A DNA stretch of 34,355 bases from NCBI GenBank assembly GCA_001438205.1, contig LICG01000015.1, forward strand, positions 1-34,355, in the 5' to 3' direction. The position numbers and the translations under genes are program-made. Numbering within the stretch: the stretch's first letter is position 1; each line of letters begins with the position of its first letter. Of the stretch, positions 32,191 to 34,355 are shown one piece after another. The notes under the pieces were generated by a model. The model made no database searches and was not told the origin of the DNA. It saw nothing but the letters and a program-made list of their open reading frames with translations. The DNA is from Cryomorphaceae bacterium BACL7 MAG-120322-bin74. Lineage in GTDB: Bacteria > Bacteroidota > Bacteroidia > Flavobacteriales > Schleiferiaceae.

Positions 32191-34122
32191 ATGGGCCGCA
32201 TTACCTCTGCTTGTGTTGAAAAAATTCTTGATTCCGTTCGAATTGAGGAAGTTGTAGGTGATTTTGTGCAGCTTAAAAAAAGTGGTTCAAGCTTTAGAGG
32301 CCTGAGTCCGTTTAGCCAAGAGAAGACACCATCGTTTTATGTGGTGCCCTCCAAACAAATCTTTAAAGACTTTTCTTCCGGAAAAGGGGGGTCTGCCGTG
32401 ACCTTTTTAATGGAGCATGAGCAAATGACCTACCCGGATGCATTGCGCTGGCTGGCGAAGAAGTACAATATTGAAATTGAAGAAGAGGCGAGTAGCGAAG
32501 AGGCAGATGAAGCGCGGAATATGCGCGAAAGCCTATTGAGTGTCAATGCCTTTGCTGCAAAGCAGTTTTCGCAGTGGATGTGGGAAGATGCCTTGGGACG
32601 GTCCATTGGCTTTGCCTACTTCCGGGAGCGCGGATTTACGGAAGAAACCATCCGTCGATTTGAGCTGGGTTATCATTTGGAGGGACGTTCTACCTTTTTT
32701 GATACGGCCATAGCCGCAGGGTATCAAGCAGTATACTTGGCAGGGACGGGATTGAGTATTGCACGCGAAGACGGAAGCCACGTAGACCGCTTTTGGGGGC
32801 GAGCGATGTTTCCTATCCACAGTTTAGGCGGCAGAATTGTAGGTTTTGGTGGTCGCGTGCTCAAGAAGGAGGCCAAAACGGCTAAATACCTCAACAGTCC
32901 CGAATCAGAGATTTACCATAAGAGCCGTGTTTTATATGGCCTTTTTCAAGCCAAACAAAGTATTGCGCGTGCGGACCGCTGTTATTTGGTTGAAGGGTAT
33001 ACCGATGTTATTTCCCTTTCCCAAGCGGGCGTGCAAAATGTAGTGAGCTCATCAGGGACGGCCCTAACCTTGGATCAGATTCGATTGATTAAGCGATTGA
33101 CCGAGCATGTTACGCTACTTTATGACGGCGATGCTGCAGGTATTCGCGCTTCTTTTCGCGGGATTGATCTGCTGCTAGAAGAAGGGATGTTGGTGCGCGC
33201 TGTTCCATTACCCGAAGGCGAAGATCCGGATACCTTGGCGCAGTCTATGAAGGCTGAAGCGCTTGAAGCTTACCTGCGCGACAAAGAAGTGGACTTTATC
33301 CAGTTTAAGGCGGACACCTTGGCTACTGAAGCGGGAACGGACCCCATACGGCGGGCAGACATGGTCAAGGATATTGTAGGGTCCATCGCCAAGATTCCCA
33401 ATGCGATCTTGCGCGAGGTGTATCTGCGGGACACATCAAGTAGGCTGGGTATTGAAGAACGCAGCCTTTTTGCTGAGATGGACCGCTTGCGCGCAGCAGA
33501 TATTCGCGCATCGGAAAGAGAACGCCAGCGTCAAGCGCCTGAGGCCCCGGCCTTGGTGGTCGCACCAGCGCCAGCGATTGATCAGCGGCCACCAGCTATT
33601 GAAGAGGCTTTAATGCGGATTTTATTACTGTATGCAGAGAACCGAATCTCTGGTATGGATGAAGAAGGGAACCCCTATACTGACGCGGCGGGGTCCATTA
33701 TTCTAGATGATTTAGCCACAGATGATCTTACATTTTCATTTCCTGCCTACAATGAGATTCATCTTGTGATGGACCGGACTTGGAAAGAGGAAGAACGTCT
33801 TTTAACTGCGGAGGTCTTTAGCCGGCATCCAGAGCCCGCCATTGCCTCAGTCGTGGCGGAGCTGCTGACAGAGCGCTATGTTCTGGCAGACTGGAAGCGC
33901 AAAAACATCTTTATTCAAACCCCCGAAGATCATTTGACCCCGCATGTGGAAGAATGCCTCTACCGATTTAAAGAACTACGCCTATCTGAAATGATTATAG
34001 CGTTAAAAAATGAACTAGAAGAAACACAAGATGCACAGCAGCGGCTTGCCTTGTTGCAACGCTTTACGGCGCTACAAGGAGTGCGGAACGCATTACATAA
34101 AAAACTAAACCGAGTCCTTTAA
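32191..34122 (+). CDS. dnaG: DNA primase DnaG lacking zinc-finger ligands
   Basis: This 643-aa primase makes RNA primers at the replication fork. The N-terminal domain aligns with CHC2 primase zinc domains (GLSPFSQEKTPSFYVVPSKQ, then FKDFSSGKGG), but all four usual zinc ligands (C-H-C-C) are replaced by Ser39, Ser42, Asp60 and Ser63. The catalytic TOPRIM domain is intact: Glu in CYLVEGYTDVISL (about residue 268) and LLYDGDAAGIRA (about 308-319). An Ala/Pro-rich linker (about 440-470) leads to the helical C-terminal DnaB-interaction domain. The 26-base gap after the prenyl synthase gene suggests cotranscription, with a possible own promoter. Confidence 0.96.
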   Translation: MGRITSACVEKILDSVRIEEVVGDFVQLKKSGSSFRGLSPFSQEKTPSFYVVPSKQIFKDFSSGKGGSAVTFLMEHEQMTYPDALRWLAKKYNIEIEEEASSEEADEARNMRESLLSVNAFAAKQFSQWMWEDALGRSIGFAYFRERGFTEETIRRFELGYHLEGRSTFFDTAIAAGYQAVYLAGTGLSIAREDGSHVDRFWGRAMFPIHSLGGRIVGFGGRVLKKEAKTAKYLNSPESEIYHKSRVLYGLFQAKQSIARADRCYLVEGYTDVISLSQAGVQNVVSSSGTALTLDQIRLIKRLTEHVTLLYDGDAAGIRASFRGIDLLLEEGMLVRAVPLPEGEDPDTLAQSMKAEALEAYLRDKEVDFIQFKADTLATEAGTDPIRRADMVKDIVGSIAKIPNAILREVYLRDTSSRLGIEERSLFAEMDRLRAADIRASERERQRQAPEAPALVVAPAPAIDQRPPAIEEALMRILLLYAENRISGMDEEGNPYTDAAGSIILDDLATDDLTFSFPAYNEIHLVMDRTWKEEERLLTAEVFSRHPEPAIASVVAELLTERYVLADWKRKNIFIQTPEDHLTPHVEECLYRFKELRLSEMIIALKNELEETQDAQQRLALLQRFTALQGVRNALHKKLNRVL

Positions 34123-34176
34123 GGCTGTATTGTCCCTCGATGACTCATTTCGATAAAAAACGGCAATACGTTAAAC

Positions 34177-34184
34177 TACCTTTC
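34177..34184 (+). promoter_or_regulatory. Candidate -7 box TACCTTTC for the truncated secreted-protein gene
   Basis: TACCTTTC has one mismatch to TAnnTTTG and ends 19 bases before the ATG at 34204. No TTG is seen 17-23 bases upstream. Confidence 0.3.
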
Positions 34185-34203
34185 CTCATTATCCCCCACT
34201 AGA

Positions 34204-34355
34204 ATGGAAGCCAAAAAATTCAACAAATACATGAGCAACATGATGCGTAAGACCTTTTGGGTTTCCGCAATGCTGCTGGTGTTCCTGCCACATAAGGCAA
34301 AGGCGCAATCTTGTTCAGTTCAAGTCCTTGTTTCAGATGTAACATGCTTTGGTGG
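34204..34355 (+). CDS. Secreted protein, start only; probable SprB-repeat adhesin (3' end outside window)
   Basis: The first 50 codons are visible. A basic N-terminus and hydrophobic core (RKTFWVSAMLLVFLPHKAKAQ) form a signal peptide ending near AKAQ. The mature start SCSVQVLVSDVTCFGG matches the opening of SprB repeats (typically ...VTDVTCFGGNDGSA), found in large gliding or adhesion proteins exported by T9SS in Flavobacteria. The start is uncertain: in-frame ATGs at 34231, 34240 and 34243 would give a shorter, more usual signal peptide. Nothing can be said about the rest. Confidence 0.7.
   Translation, partial: MEAKKFNKYMSNMMRKTFWVSAMLLVFLPHKAKAQSCSVQVLVSDVTCFG

Noticed and set aside
32191-34122. 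dnaG as a decaying pseudogene because the zinc ligands are missing
   Set aside because: The frame is full length, TOPRIM catalytic residues are present and the surrounding motif is conserved, so the loss looks adaptive or clade-wide.

Overview
The window looks like a chromosomal segment of a Bacteroidota (Bacteroidetes) genome, most likely Flavobacteriales. The signs are: a type IX secretion (T9SS) C-terminal sorting domain and GEVED/FnIII architecture (2007-6227); the start of an apparent SprB-repeat protein (34204 to the edge); a DUF4270 lipoprotein in the order starch-synthase-like protein, DUF4270, glmS; a TonB receptor with an N-terminal carboxypeptidase-regulatory-like domain; single-chain eukaryote-type glycyl-tRNA synthetase and ribonucleotide reductase; a DnaG without zinc ligands; almost no Shine-Dalgarno sequences; and repeated matches to the Bacteroidota promoter -7 box TAnnTTTG next to gene starts. 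The family-level assignment is inference.

Layout. 1-6.3 kb: end of an omega-amidase gene, a Big_5-type lipoprotein, and a 1406-aa secreted multidomain protein closed by a strong terminator. 6.3-9.6 kb: comF, diverging from a coiled-coil membrane protein / exonuclease III / OmpA-lipoprotein operon. 9.6-13.3 kb (minus): panC, panD, a flippase-like membrane protein and radA. 13.4-17.4 kb (plus): a starch-synthase N-domain protein, a DUF4270 lipoprotein and glmS. 17.4-20.4 kb (minus): a TonB-dependent receptor and a small outer-membrane protein. 20.5-22.7 kb (minus): prs, rplY, pth. 22.7-23.2 kb (plus): tRNA-Leu(CAA) and a dCMP deaminase. 23.3-25.8 kb (minus): MarC-family protein, glycyl-tRNA synthetase and a tiny acidic lipoprotein. 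25.8-30.1 kb (plus): DUF3109 protein, nrdB and nrdA. 30.2-34.1 kb (plus): a 59-aa membrane protein, a TerB/J-domain protein, a polyprenyl diphosphate synthase and dnaG, then a truncated secreted-protein gene.

Most genes are housekeeping: nucleotide supply (prs, dCMP deaminase, nrdBA), DNA replication and repair (dnaG, radA, exonuclease III), translation (glyS, rplY, pth, tRNA), cofactors and quinones (panC, panD, polyprenyl synthase) and envelope (glmS, TonB receptor, OmpA, lipoproteins). No insertion sequence, prophage, CRISPR array or defence island was seen. No intergenic gap exceeds about 285 bases; the longest lies upstream of nrdB.

The most interesting signal is in the start regions. 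Many lead genes carry a TAnnTTTG-like box only 4-7 bases before the ATG, which predicts leaderless or nearly leaderless mRNAs. Three divergent gene pairs have start codons 23-38 bases apart, with interlocked -7 boxes. I did not find a clearly new multi-gene system.
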